Assembly (NCBI GenBank): GCA_025331445.1
Contig: JAIWNE010000011.1
Coordinates: forward strand, 62,001 to 126,000
Reading direction: 5' to 3'
Length of the DNA stretch: 64,000 nt
From: Blakeslea trispora
Lineage: Eukaryota; Mucoromycota; Mucoromycetes; Mucorales; Choanephoraceae
Shown: positions 34,838 to 44,930 of the stretch, piece after piece
Position numbering within the stretch: position 1 is the stretch's first letter
Layout: each line of letters begins with the position of its first letter
Program-made: the position numbers and the translations under genes
The notes under the pieces: generated by a model
The model's database searches: none
What the model was told of the DNA's origin: nothing
Seen by the model: only the letters and a program-made list of their open reading frames with translations

Positions 34838-36144
34838 CAGTCACTAGAAAAATAACTTGATCCATTTTTCCAAATTATCACTCAAACTTCAACATCAGGT
34901 TGCATGAGTTGTACCTATCATAAAGACTTGAAAGTTTACAGAATAAAAGGAAATGATGTTTATTTTTGATAAATGTTAAAAAATACAATTATTATTTGGT
35001 ATGCCCTCCTTTTGCTTTAATTACGGCTTCGCATCTAGAGGGCATACTGTCTACTAAAGTTTCAGCGAAATCAAGCCCTATCAGTTTCCATTCTTGCAAG
35101 ATGAGCGCCTTCAATTCTTCAACGTTTTTGACTGTGTGCCTCTTGGCTGCAAGGCGCTTCTCTAACTCCCACCACACATGCTCAATAGGGTTCGAATCAG
35201 GGCTTTGAGCAAGTCAGAACTCAAAGCCGCTGATCTGATGGCCCTCCTTCCACCAACCAGCATAGGCACCTGTGTGGTAGGTAGCACCGTCTTCTTGAAG
35301 TATAAACTCCCTACCATGCTTCTCATGTAATTCCTTAAACCAAGGGTGGAAGTGCTTGGCCAAAGTGTCAACATAAGCATCTTGGTTCATGTTGCCTTCT
35401 ACAACCACAAGAGGACCAAATCCCACAGCAGTAAAACAGGCCCAGACCATCACCGATCCTTTACCCCATTTAGTGCTACTCAGGATGTTTCTTTCCTCGT
35501 ATCTAGTACCCTTCTTACGGATGACTCGGGCAGCACAGTCGTTGTTCTCAACCCGAAAACGTGCCTCATCTGACCATACCACGCTTTTCCACTCATCATC
35601 ATCCCAACCGGAGTGTCTACGTGCCTATCGTAGCCTAGCCTCCTTGTGGCGGTCAGTAAGAGTGGGCTTGTGTGCTGCACAAAACGAATGGAAGCCACAT
35701 TTGGCTAGATGGCTGACAATGGTCTTCCTGTCAACTATCAAGCCAAATGTTGCTGCATACGCTTGAACCTGAGGATAGGTAGCAAACGGATTCTGTTGTA
35801 CAGAACGAACCAGCAATCTGATGTCGCCTTCAGTTGCCTTCGGCTTTCTACCAGTGCTCTTACCTTTCTCAATTGTATTAACGATGTTTCTTGCTGTCTT
35901 GGTATTAACACCTGTCAATGCTTCAATCCTACTACACTTTGTATCGTTCATTCTAAGATAACAAACACCTCCTCGCTTGATATCATTGTGATATTCGTAT
36001 TTGCGAGCATTAGAGATTTCCTTTGATGTATTGTTCATGTTTGATTGTATTTAAAAAAAGTTATGCAGAAGAGGAATGAAGAATATTATTTTGAGGAAGT
36101 TAACGCATTTTTTGAAATGGATCAAGTTATTTTTCTAGTGACTG
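34838..36144 (-). mobile_element. Tc1/mariner transposon, 1,307 bp, with 30-bp perfect terminal repeats
   Basis: Left end CAGTCACTAGAAAAATAACT at 34838 and its reverse complement ending at 36144; the first 30 bases of both ends are identical and TA flanks each side (34836-34837 and 36145-36146). It carries one transposase frame on the minus strand (36038-34992). It sits between the STI1 promoter and a Helitron helicase tail. Confidence 0.93.
34992..36038 (-). pseudogene. Tc1-like transposase with two in-frame stops
   Basis: One continuous frame of 348 residues from ATG at 36038, broken only by TAG at 35627-35625 and TGA at 35216-35214. Both stops sit where a Trp (TGG) is expected (the WAR..H segment and the WPAQSPD segment), so each is one G-to-A change. 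An N-terminal HTH part (ALTGVNTKTARNIV, STGRKPKAT) is followed by the DDE domain: VVWSDEARF, ILQEDGATYH and SPDSNPIEH. I count 35 residues between the second Asp and the Glu. The protein cannot be made full length, but the element is young: terminal repeats are perfect and the rest of the frame is open. Confidence 0.9.
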
Positions 36145-36171
36145 TATATTGTTATAGATGAAGTATGTAAA

Positions 36172-36800
36172 TTAGATCAGGAGTTCTGGAAAGATGATAT
36201 TATCGATGAGATTTTGTTGGTTAGAAGGATCAGATTTATGCAAGACATGTATGCCTTGTAAGTTGGTGGAGCGAGAGAAAGCAACATATAGTTGGCCATG
36301 TGTGAACGGTGAAGTACGGAGGTCAATCCCAACGTTAGAAAGTGATTGACCTTGCGACTTGTTGATAGTCATGGCAAAACTTAGTTTGACAGGAAATTGT
36401 TTTCTTGACAATGTGAAGGGATACTCATCTTCTAAGGTTGCTAGTTCTATTCGAGGAATGAGCTCAACTTGTTCTTGGTTGGATCGACTGTTGTTGAGGA
36501 CCACCACTTTCAATACGTATTGGCCTATTTCTTTAACTACCAATCTGCTGCCATTGCAAAGGCCTTTTTGTGGGTCAAGATTTCTCAAGAGCATTACAAT
36601 ACAGCCTACTTTCAAGGTCAACTTTGCAGGAGGAAAGTTGCCTGGGTTCTGCGTTTGAAGATACTCATCAGAAACTCTGTAGACTTCATTGCTGGCATTT
36701 TCTTCTTGTGAATAGTCGGCTTTATCTGCCGAAGTCAAAGTGACGGATTCACCAGGCATCAGTTCGAGTACCTTTTCATTCAGCAAATCGACAGTGTATA
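36172..36800 (-). pseudogene. Helitron helicase (Pif1-like) C-terminal fragment
   Basis: The minus strand from about 36786 reads LLNEKVLELMPGE, GCIVMLLRNLDPQKGLCNGSR, FAMTINKSQGQSL and HGQLYVAFSRSTN, ending FPELLI. These are the last motifs of superfamily 1 Pif1-like helicases in Helitron RepHel proteins. Upstream of 36800 the reading is lost, so the Rep nuclease and the helicase N-terminus are missing. The downstream side abuts the Tc1 element after 28 bp, so the Helitron 3' end has been separated or removed; no terminal hairpin with CTRR was recognised. Confidence 0.85.
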
Positions 36801-37788
36801 TATGATTTGTATGACATGATTTACTCGCATGCTTTCACTGATGCAAAGGCATTAATGTATCATCCTACTCTTTTTTTTTTCTTTTCACTACAGAATGATG
36901 AACAGTAATCAAGGTAAATGATCTACATCAAGCTTTACTCTTTTCATGATAAGAATGAAGATTTGGTCTTTTTGTATTGTTAAATAAAGAACCAGGGTGT
37001 TCATTGTTTATAGCAGAGCCCAGACCAATTTACACAAAGATCAAACAAACAATCAATATATCAGCCAATGGGGACAATTGATCAGTAATGTAGTCAATCC
37101 GCTCTATAAAAACAAAGAAAAAAAATATTCTTTTCCCCTCTTTTTCTTTTCTCTAATTATTAGTTAAATGAATACACACTGCACAAAGGTAACAAGGCTG
37201 TTCTTTAGGCTGTGAAATAATTGCTAATGATCTCTTAGAGTAATTACTGCGCGCTTTCTTGCTGTCTAGATGACATGCAGAAAAGTAACTGTTTGGAAAA
37301 AAGGCATGTATTTCATCATGATTGTTGTCGCATATCTGTCCTGATCAAAATGAATAGGCCTTTTTTTATTTGTTCTTTTCTTAAGAAGAGGTAAGCGATC
37401 CATTCAAGAGCTAAAACGATGTCTAAGAAACAGAAAAACTAAGACAATGTTTACACTTTAGGTTTTTCTATGTTGGAGGTAATCTATACACAGTTTTTTA
37501 GAGGGAAGGACAACTCTCCCCCTTAACCCCCCCCCCCCTCTCAGGTTGATTCAGGCTTAATCTATGTAAGTTTATTCGCGTCTAGTACTAAATTCTTATA
37601 TCATGTGGCTGTGCTCTAATTTTTCTCAAATTTCAGTAATACATGTTTTGATTAATTTTAGGCCCTGTAAAGACCTTGTTTCAAGATTTGGGGTTCTCAT
37701 ATACCTCCCAGCCAAAAGTTTTTCTGTGAAGCTCTTCAAAGTTTGATGATTTTTTCGGCGTTTTAAGACTGAAGGCACGTTAAAAACA
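36801..37788. other. Intergenic stretch
   Basis: Has a C-run near 37529-37538. A minus-strand open frame (37859-37626) has no recognised domain. No gene supported. Confidence 0.45.
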
Positions 37789-38584
37789 ATGATGGCTTGT
37801 TGTTGGTTGCTTTTGTTTTGTCTTCTCTGTAAGTCAAACTGCAAAAGGTATGAAAACATTCCTACTTACTTTTTCGTTTTTTTTGTACACAGTGTGCCAA
37901 AGCACCATACGTGGAAGAGAAAGGATGTTGTAGAAGACACCTTTGTCAAGAACCAATTTGCGGATGCGTTGGACGTTATCCTTAATGATGGCGACCGAGG
38001 CATCCTTCAATATGAATGGTGTAACAAAAAGCTCTCTAGTTGCATCTTGAAGCCTGATTATACACTGTTCTTTGAAGACGAAGAAGACGAACAGTTTGAA
38101 GCATTTGTGGTTGAAGTCAAAGCACCTCAGCGTAACAGAAACAGCAACGACTTCATCAAGCTAGGCTTCACACTGAAGTCTATGCTTGACAAATTTGTTC
38201 AAAATGGTATGAAGTCACCACATGTTGTTGGCCTCTTGGTAGATGGTATGTTAGAAAAAAAAGAGATACATAGTATACTAAGCATGCGTTTTAGGATTCA
38301 ATTGCTCCTTTTACATGATGACGATTGAACACGAATCGATCTACAAGATGATTCAACTTGAAGCATTTTCTTTGCCTAAGAGCGCAAACGACCTTCCTTT
38401 GCTGAAGAATTTACTTGAGGTTGTATTTCGAGTAAAGGTATTTGTCAATAAGAAGCATCCCTTATTACCCTTTTAGACTAACAGAAAATTTCAGGCTTTT
38501 GCTTCTCAAGCCTTTGAGGAATTCGAAGCACAGAGAGGTACTGAATCTGAGTTGCTGCCGCTTTGTCGCTTTGCGGCTAAATAA
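37789..38584 (+). CDS. PD-(D/E)XK nuclease-like protein of a Mucorales-type expanded family
   Basis: Exons 37789-37847, 37893-38245, 38295-38437, 38477-38584; phases close to 220 residues. The first intron is 45 nt and open, so it could also be retained. Residues P74-D75 (KPDYTLFF) and E94-V-K96 (VVEVKAP) form the Asp...Glu-x-Lys pattern of PD-(D/E)XK nuclease folds. Then come NDFIKLGFTLKSMLDK, GLLVDGFNCSFYMMTIEHESIYKMI and a C-terminal helical part. Lineage-specific proteins with this layout (PD..EVKPP, GLLI.G) are common in Mucoromycota, often near transposons; their role is unknown to me. Nuclease activity is an inference. The start may be further upstream. Confidence 0.55.
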
Positions 38585-39266
38585 ATACCTTCTCTTTTTG
38601 CTTGCTCCTTTTTGTTTCGTCTTCTTGTACTTTGATTTGATGGTGCTTATCCACAGTATCTATTTACATTTTCATATTGAGTCGTTTATTTTTTTTTGCC
38701 AATCAGCTCGTTAAAAATAAGTCAAGGAAACATTTCTCAAAAAAAAAAAAGCAAGCCTGTTTTTCTACTTGTCGCTCAATTCTAACGAATAACTTCTGAA
38801 TAAAGTCAATGATTATAAGATTGAAGTCCATTTACCAAATCAGCGGTTTCATATATTTAGGATAGATTGCCATAACAGCATGAAAAAAAAAAAGGCTCTA
38901 ATTGACAAAATGACTCAGTTTTTTTTATACAGCAGAAAAAAAGAAGAAGAGACAAGAGCATTGGTATTCTATAGGCGCAGATCGAAAGACCCAACAATCC
39001 TTTACGGGAGATAGAGGACATAGAAATTCTGCCTTTTATATGGCGTACGTGATCGCTTGCAATTGGTGAATGAACAAGATAAAATAAAAAAAGCTTGAAA
39101 CCGTTCAACAAGAGTACATTAGTCTTGAGTGTTGATCTGTTGACGATATTTTTATGAACAAACTGTCCCCATTTATTCCAGTAAACTTGGAAATCTTTCT
39201 TCTTGCCATCAATGGCAAAATAGAATCTGTTTACTGCAGGATTAGAGATATGGCCATTCTTCATTC

Positions 39267-39840
39267 TTAAAGCGCCCAATGTATCTGATCTATATTTTGT
39301 AGATGCAAAGGGGATGGCTCCAGTGGTAAGAGTGTCATGGCAGGATTCCATTCGCTTTCAAAGCTAGGAGACGGGTAAACACAGATTGGTGCAGAAACAG
39401 CATCAGCTAAAATCTGTGCACAATCTGGAGAGTTGAACCAGTATTTCTTCCCTGCCACTTTGGACTGTCTATGTGGTTTTGGATGGTTTATATCTAAAGA
39501 GGCATAATCTTCATCAATCTGACTGTCACCAATTTTTTTAATTCTCACTGCCTTCATTTCTTCCGTTGCCGGATCTATACCGCAAGTGATTTTGTCCTCT
39601 GCATCTTTTACATTTATGCCAAAGGACTTTTCATAAACTTCTCGGTTCCTTTTTAATGCCTTTAGCATTTCTTGTTCGATAATGGGACAAAGCCCCTCAT
39701 CTCCATGAACAAGAAAGCTTGCACTGCGGAAGTCACAATGACCATCACCGACAAGATCGTATGCCTCAGAGACATCACTTCTAGGAATACTAGAGTGAAT
39801 GTCAAAGGGGAAATATGCCGCTTAAAGCCTAGGTCTTACA
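39267..39840 (-). pseudogene. OTU-type cysteine protease domain of the MULE protein
   Basis: The minus strand reads IPRSDVSEAYDLVGDGHCDFRSAS followed by GLCPIIEQEMLKALKRNREVYEKSFG. GDGHCDFR corresponds to the OTU catalytic motif GDGNCxFR, with the Cys codon at 39737-39735. Upstream the frame has stops (near 39860 and 39825). The chain continues with an SPDCAQILAD..CVYPSPSF segment as in related OTU tails. OTU domains remove ubiquitin; why MULE transposases carry them is not settled. Confidence 0.6.
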
Positions 39841-40417
39841 AAAGTTTTACTTCACTTCTTGGGGATATTCATGTGGTGGGTAGCATCATTGCTCTTTCTT
39901 TTCTTTTTGGTCAAATCGAAAGTCAATTCGCATTCATCTTTTTCATCAATTTCTTGATAGTTTTCTTCATCTCCTTCATAAACTTCCTCTACTTTTTCAC
40001 CAACTTCCTCATCAACTTCTTCAGATGCTTAATTATATTATTAGTAAATTAATGATTTTATAAACAGATTAGTTTATCTTTGTTCTTCTGCAACTTCATG
40101 TATCTGTTCTTAAACTTTTGGTTCGCAAAGTCTTTTGGAAGTGAAGAATGTCTCGCAATTTTCTTTCTACCTGGAGCTCGAACTTCAGTTGCTAAAGGCA
40201 GATCCATTTCAGGATGCCATGTTTCTTCATCTTTGGCATTGTTGAGCTTTTCTGACAATGTCTCAATTGAATTAGAAAGCGATTCTATTTTCTTGTGGTT
40301 GTTTTCACAAGATTGAAAAGCATTCTCAATTTGGACAACGTATTTTATCCAGAAGGGCTGATTTCTTTCAGGATCTTCTTCTACAACTTCTTTAGTGCTA
40401 ATCTCACTGATTCACCA

Positions 40418-41465
40418 TCAACGAGGAATGTCTGACAAGTTGAGCATTCTCTTCTTATCTTCTTGTATCTCAGCGATCTTGTGAGAGCAAGGCAGGTTGA
40501 AGGTCACTTTTTCCCTACAAGTGCAGCTTTTGCTTGTCTCATTCACAGAGGGCTCACTGTGAAGCTCAATTCGCAACACAACGAGTGCTCGGTAAGTGAT
40601 CAAAGAGCAGAGGTGCTTGAAGTTGCTGTTGTTAAAAATCAAGAGGTCTATTTTGAATTGTTCTTTAATTAAAAGATCTCCAATAGCTCTTTCGTGCTTT
40701 TCTACATGTTCTTTGATTCTGTGGAATGCAAGAGAAAGCGGTTGTGCAGCATTCATTTTATGCTTCAAAGCACCATGAGCACTTTCAGCTGTTTGCGTAG
40801 TAGTGCAGCCAAAATGCATCAGTTTAGATGCATGATAGGCTGCCCAATGTTTTTGACAAAGGAGCCATTCTGATTCGAAGTACTTCTTGAAGTGAGATAT
40901 TTTTTCTTCTAATCCAAAAAGAGACTTGTTCCAAAGCATTTCAATTGCTAGCCTCTTGCCCTCATGAAATTCAGCATAGTTCTTCATTTTCATTGCTCTC
41001 TTGACATGACCTTTAAAATTTTCTACATCGCTTTTGTTCTTAAAAACAGAAAGGTTGCAGTTATCGTCCAAGTTGTTAAGCAGATGCCAAGCACATAACA
41101 ACCTTTTGTTTCTTTTGAAGCCTCTGTCAAGAGCGTTCAAAAGAGCCTTGCACTTGTCAGTCGCAAACACGGTATTACCAGGAATACCTTGCAAGACGTT
41201 TTGCAAACTGTTTAAAAACCATTTATATGTTTCTTCCTTCTCATCAGAAGTCCATGCAAAAGCGATTAGGAAAGTTTTAAGGGTAAAAACTCCAACATTG
41301 CTAACACCATAAGCACAAATCAATGGCATTTTCAGGTTGTTTGTGCCATAGGTAGCATCAATGATGATTACTTCGTTAAATCTTCTGACATTTTCTACCA
41401 TGTAATCATTGGTGAAGAATACACCAGTAGGAAAGCCAGCAGCATTGAGAGTGTAGTTGGCCTAT
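40418..41465 (-). pseudogene. MULE transposase core with SWIM zinc finger
   Basis: About 345 codons stay open. DDE residues: D in VIIIDATYG, D in FATDKCKALLNAL, E in TQTAESAHGALK. CAWHLLNNL is the conserved C-x2-H between the second Asp and the Glu. The SWIM finger reads CTCREKVTFNLPCSH (CxC..CxH). After SDIPR the frame meets TGA TGG TGA and then continues open in the same frame into the charged linker, which suggests a recently broken full-length protein. The left part (before GFPTGVFFTND) is missing. Confidence 0.88.
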
Positions 41466-42329
41466 AACTTTTACTTTTAATTTGTTCAATCGAATTAGTT
41501 GCTGCTTTTTTCTTTTTAGAAAGACAAGCTACAATGTCTCTTTAGTTTGGCTTCATAGCAACTATCGTTTATATCGCTTATTGAATGTTTGTTGAATTTG
41601 GCACCTTTGCTCAAAGATTTTTGCTTGCTCATCAACATGGTTTATTTGCTAGATAATCTGATACATAAGTACTATATAGTCATTCTCTTTCTATAAAATG
41701 CCTTTGAAATTTCAGTCAAGTTATGAGAAGCTCAGAAAACTAAATTGCCCATCCTCTATGCACAGATACCTGGTAATTGATGAGAAATCTTCCTTAACTG
41801 GTCAAACACAATCAGTGATACTATCTTGGTCATTCAGAGCAATTGTGTTATTTTTATGAAACTTTTAATTAGCTACACTCGAGTATCATCCGATTTGACT
41901 GCATTCCCAATAGTCTCATACGCAAAGTCATTCGCTTGTGATCTCGGCATTTATGGACACTGATGTCAAGATCCTCACTGGCTCTTTTCCAACACTGTAA
42001 CTAGAAGAAATAAAGACCTTTTTAGTTTTGGTTCTATGTATAATGATTCAGGTCCTAACACGGATCATATTGGTTTCTTTTTTTTTCTTTTCAGAGTATA
42101 GTCAGCTTTGACTGTTTAACCACTCGCTATAAGAAAACAAGTCTAAAAAAGAGATTAACCTTGATGGAGTGACAACCACCATCTTGAACAAGCGTGACAA
42201 CTTCAACTAAATTAAACTTCTCGTTGGTTGACTTTTGAAAACAAAAGAGTTTGTAATGCTCATATAATAGAATAAGAGAGCAGATTAGGAGCCTTTCAAA
42301 TTCTTGGGCATAAAAAAAAAGAACTCGAA
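41466..42329. other. Intergenic stretch
   Basis: Nothing recognised beyond T-runs. It separates the MULE core from the second candidate RNA locus. Confidence 0.45.
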
Positions 42330-42662
42330 GCGGAGTCTATGCGCACTGACCAACGTCTTGAAGTGGTTGGACAAGTATCACTTAATCCATGCTTTTTTGA
42401 AAAGGAGTTTGTTTATTGAAGTAAAGTAAATGTCAAGGAAATCTGCATCCTTTCTTTGTAGCTCTTTACTCTTTCTAATTTTCTCGCTTTTTCCTACAAA
42501 ACAACGAGAAAGCAAAAAACACAAGGGGGCGGGAATAAAGCGAAAAGCAAGTCCCATCAAGGACTGCTAGAAAAATTTAGCAGTCAAAACAATATGTGAT
42601 TTGGTCTTGTCAAAAAAGATAGAAAAAGGGACCTTTCCCCTCTTGTTTTCTGCTTCTTTATC
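42330..42662 (+). promoter_or_regulatory. Shared upstream region, copy 2 (promoter-like)
   Basis: Related to 19248-19600 from GCGGAGT at the left to TTCTTTATCC at the right. The TATA-like box here is GATAGAAAAAGGG at 42618-42630, one base different in the core, and the initiator-like TCTTTATCC starts at 42655. Spacing between them is 37 bp, compared with 42 bp in copy 1. The distal block has AGCAGTC..ATGTGATTT, as in copy 1. Confidence 0.5.
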
Positions 42663-42663
42663 C

Positions 42664-43110
42664 TAACTCTGATTATAGTACGTTTGGAACTGGGCAGCTT
42701 TCTAGCTGTGATAGTAACGCGGACTGATGAGTCGAGCTCTGCCAAGTTTCTAATGATCGGCTTCATTGTCGTGAAGGAATTTCGCTTGAGTATGTTTGTT
42801 CATTGTTGGGCAGCTGCATACATCTGATCTCTTAAAAATGGTTATGTATCGTCTTCGGCAACGCACTTAGTTCCCTTTCCGTGAAGCGCTAAGTATGCAA
42901 GTTAACCGGATGATGACGATGATTGTTATTGCACTCCCTTTGAACAGGGATCCGCCTCATGATCATTGCTGTATGGTAGCGCTGCACGGGACAGCATGCC
43001 ATACTCAATGTGAGCCGGCGTATTATATATTGCCTTCTTTTCCTTCCTTCTTGGGAGGTTTTGGCACTGACTTCGGTTGGTGTGTATACTTAATGAAAAT
43101 GAAAATTATT
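42664..43110 (+). ncRNA. Candidate structured non-coding RNA of about 450 nt
   Basis: No convincing protein frame, but several strong helices. CACTGAC at 43065-43071 pairs with GTTGGTG at 43076-43082 around a UUCG tetraloop. GTATGG (42971-42976) pairs with CCATAC (42999-43004), and inside it GCTG with CAGC around a 7-nt loop. CCCT..AGGG pairs near 42940-42955. GCATAC (about 42813) can pair with GTATGC (about 42895). GGCAG near 42692 can pair with CTGCC near 42740. The base composition is less AT-rich than the flanks. It does not match U1-U6, U3, SRP or RNase P RNA as far as I can recall. The 3' end is not defined. Confidence 0.35.
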
Positions 43111-43744
43111 ATAGTCTAAGGGGAGAAAAAAATAGGGAATACGCTCCTTTTTTTTTCATTAAAGACATTGGCATATAAATATTAGCCAAATTTAACACAT
43201 ACATCTACTATGCCTAATTGTATGTTTGAAATCAAGTGGACAAAACTCGACTCAAGCAGCAAGTTGTGTTTGCTGATTTAAGTATTTAGATTCTTTGCCA
43301 AAAACCTTGAGATTTGTAGACTGAAAGAAGAAATAAGGCAATGTTTAATAACAGAAATCATGCTTTTTGCTATGTCACCCAAATGAACGTAGTCAATAGA
43401 TTGATCTTTTTTTTCTGTTCTTTCTTGACTTTGAAAGTCTTGTGTATGTATTCTCAGCACTTGAAAGCAAAGATATGCAGGAAAACCATTCTTAGCTGTT
43501 TTATGCAATGCTGAGCAATTCAAAAAGCGTCAGTTGGTACTTGAAAATACTTTGCCAAAACGATAATTTAGTGGTTATTCGATATAAGGATAATGTGAAT
43601 CAGTTCAATTTTTTACTTGCAAAAAAAACAAAAATAAGAATTGTAGTTTTCTATAAAATTTGAAGCTTGCAGGTTATAGTCTGCAAGACTGTATTCACAG
43701 TTTTCTTTTCAAAAATAAAACAAAACAAGAGAATGATGGTATGT
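43111..43744. other. Intergenic stretch
   Basis: AT-rich; no recognised gene. A minus-strand open frame at 43523-43278 has no domain. Confidence 0.45.
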
Positions 43745-43922
43745 CTAGCTCAATCTCCAATCCCTGATAGAGTCTATGAATCCACAATATTCTGGACCAG
43801 TTACATCCTCTAAAAAAAAAGAAACAACCTGTTAGGAATCAAAGCTGCTTCATAAAGCACTCTACTTGGTTACCTGAACTAGGGGTGTTATCAACCAAGC
43901 CATAGGTCTTGACAAGATACTC
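43745..43922 (-). pseudogene. 3'-terminal exons of a host gene, orphaned
   Basis: On the minus strand an acceptor TTTTTATAG precedes EYLVKTYGLVDNTPSS. A GTAACC donor and TTTTTTAG acceptor then join to EDVTGPEYCGFIDSIRDW..S and a TAG stop at 43747-43745. The exon junction is in phase and the peptide looks like a normal globular C-terminus. Upstream, the sequence turns into transposon-like DNA (FAR1 fragment at 44459-44094), so the rest of the gene seems lost. The family is not identified. Confidence 0.35.
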
Positions 43923-44093
43923 CTATAAAAAGGGAGTGACAATTGAGAAACGGCCCTTGAAGTCATTTCTTGGCATCTCTCACTATCGCTCCTAAGCAAT
44001 TTGAGTTACAGATCTACGTAGTGCGTTTTTCCAACATCGCCCCCGGCTTCTCCAAGCTAATGACTGTTACAAAGTCAAATTGCTTTTGCGACC

Positions 44094-44459
44094 TTATGCA
44101 AAGCTCAACAAATTGGCTTTATCGAGTAAATGGTTGTGCTTGTATGCATTTTCATCCTTTGATTGTACAAGTTCAAATTCCTCATTCTTTTTCTGGCAAA
44201 ATGTCAATTTGTAAGGACAATCGATTTTACAGCTTAACCTGATTCTCTGCTTATCAATTGGATTGGTTCCTCTAGTGTTGCGATTTGATTTACCCTTCTT
44301 GCAAATCAAAACTAATCTGTTCTTTTCTGATTGATGGGTTGTCAATGTAAAGTTGATTTTTGTAGCATATTCAATGAACAAGGTTCTGATGGTACCTTTG
44401 TCAGCTTTTCTAGGAATAGCTGGAAGAGAAGAAGGTACCGAATAAAGATTTTGGTTCAT
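44094..44459 (-). pseudogene. FAR1-type DNA-binding domain of a MULE transposase, N-terminal fragment
   Basis: 121 codons from ATG at 44459: FIEYATKINFTLTTHQSEKN, RLVLICKKGKS, IRLSCKIDCPYKLTFCQKKN and YKHNHLLDKA. Two Cys (C..DCP), then an HNH pair, is the WRKY-GCM1-like zinc finger of FAR1/MULE proteins. It stops at LLSFA before the transposase core. It is on the same strand as the MULE at 41465-38860 and could be its lost head, displaced by 2.6 kb. Confidence 0.65.
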
Positions 44460-44559
44460 TTTGCTAAAGTTTTAACGTTGTTTGTTTGCTTCAAATACAA
44501 TAGGAAATGTGTTGTAAAAGAAATTTTGACAAAAAAAAAACTTCACCCTTTATCTACTT

Positions 44560-44930
44560 GTTCAAAATTGTATACTACCGCCACTACTTCTTTTGTTTAT
44601 TGCGTACTACCGCCATAGTGCCTTAAAGCTTTCTGATCCATACTAGTCAGTTAGTACAACCATCAATACTTTACTTGAAAGTACATTTCTATCGGCGCAT
44701 AACAGTATCCAACTATAGAAATATTTTGTGCGACTGGCGGTCCGATAGAATTTTTTTATGGCGGTCCCTATGTTAGACGATTTATTTCATTCTGGTGAAG
44801 GTAAAAAAAAAAAAAATTGAGTGACCACTTTTCTAATTTTTGTGGACACCCAAAATATTTTAAAAAAAATAAACCAAAAAGTATTCTTTATTTCGTTAAG
44901 AAAACAAAAAAGTGTTTATTTTTTGATACC
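44560..44930. other. NOP9 upstream region with inverted short repeats
   Basis: ACTACCGCCA occurs twice on the left (about 44574 and 44609) and TGGCGGTC twice on the right (about 44735 and 44759). TTCTATCGG near 44687 is complementary to CCGATAGAA near 44740. Together they suggest a small foldback element upstream of NOP9. The 44775-44930 part likely holds the core promoter. Confidence 0.4.

Larger units (their letters stand above)
38860..41465 (-). mobile_element. MULE (Mutator-like) element relic with transposase and OTU-like tail
   Basis: Covers the C-terminal two thirds of a MULE protein: transposase core and SWIM finger (41465-40418), a charged linker (40417-39850) and an OTU-protease-like part (39840-39267). 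Terminal inverted repeats were not found. The 5' part is missing here; a FAR1-type fragment of similar origin lies at 44459-44094. Confidence 0.75.

Noticed and set aside
42715..42760. Hammerhead-ribozyme-like CTGATGAG
   Set aside because: The conserved GAAA of the core is missing and no stem III/stem I pairing flanks it.
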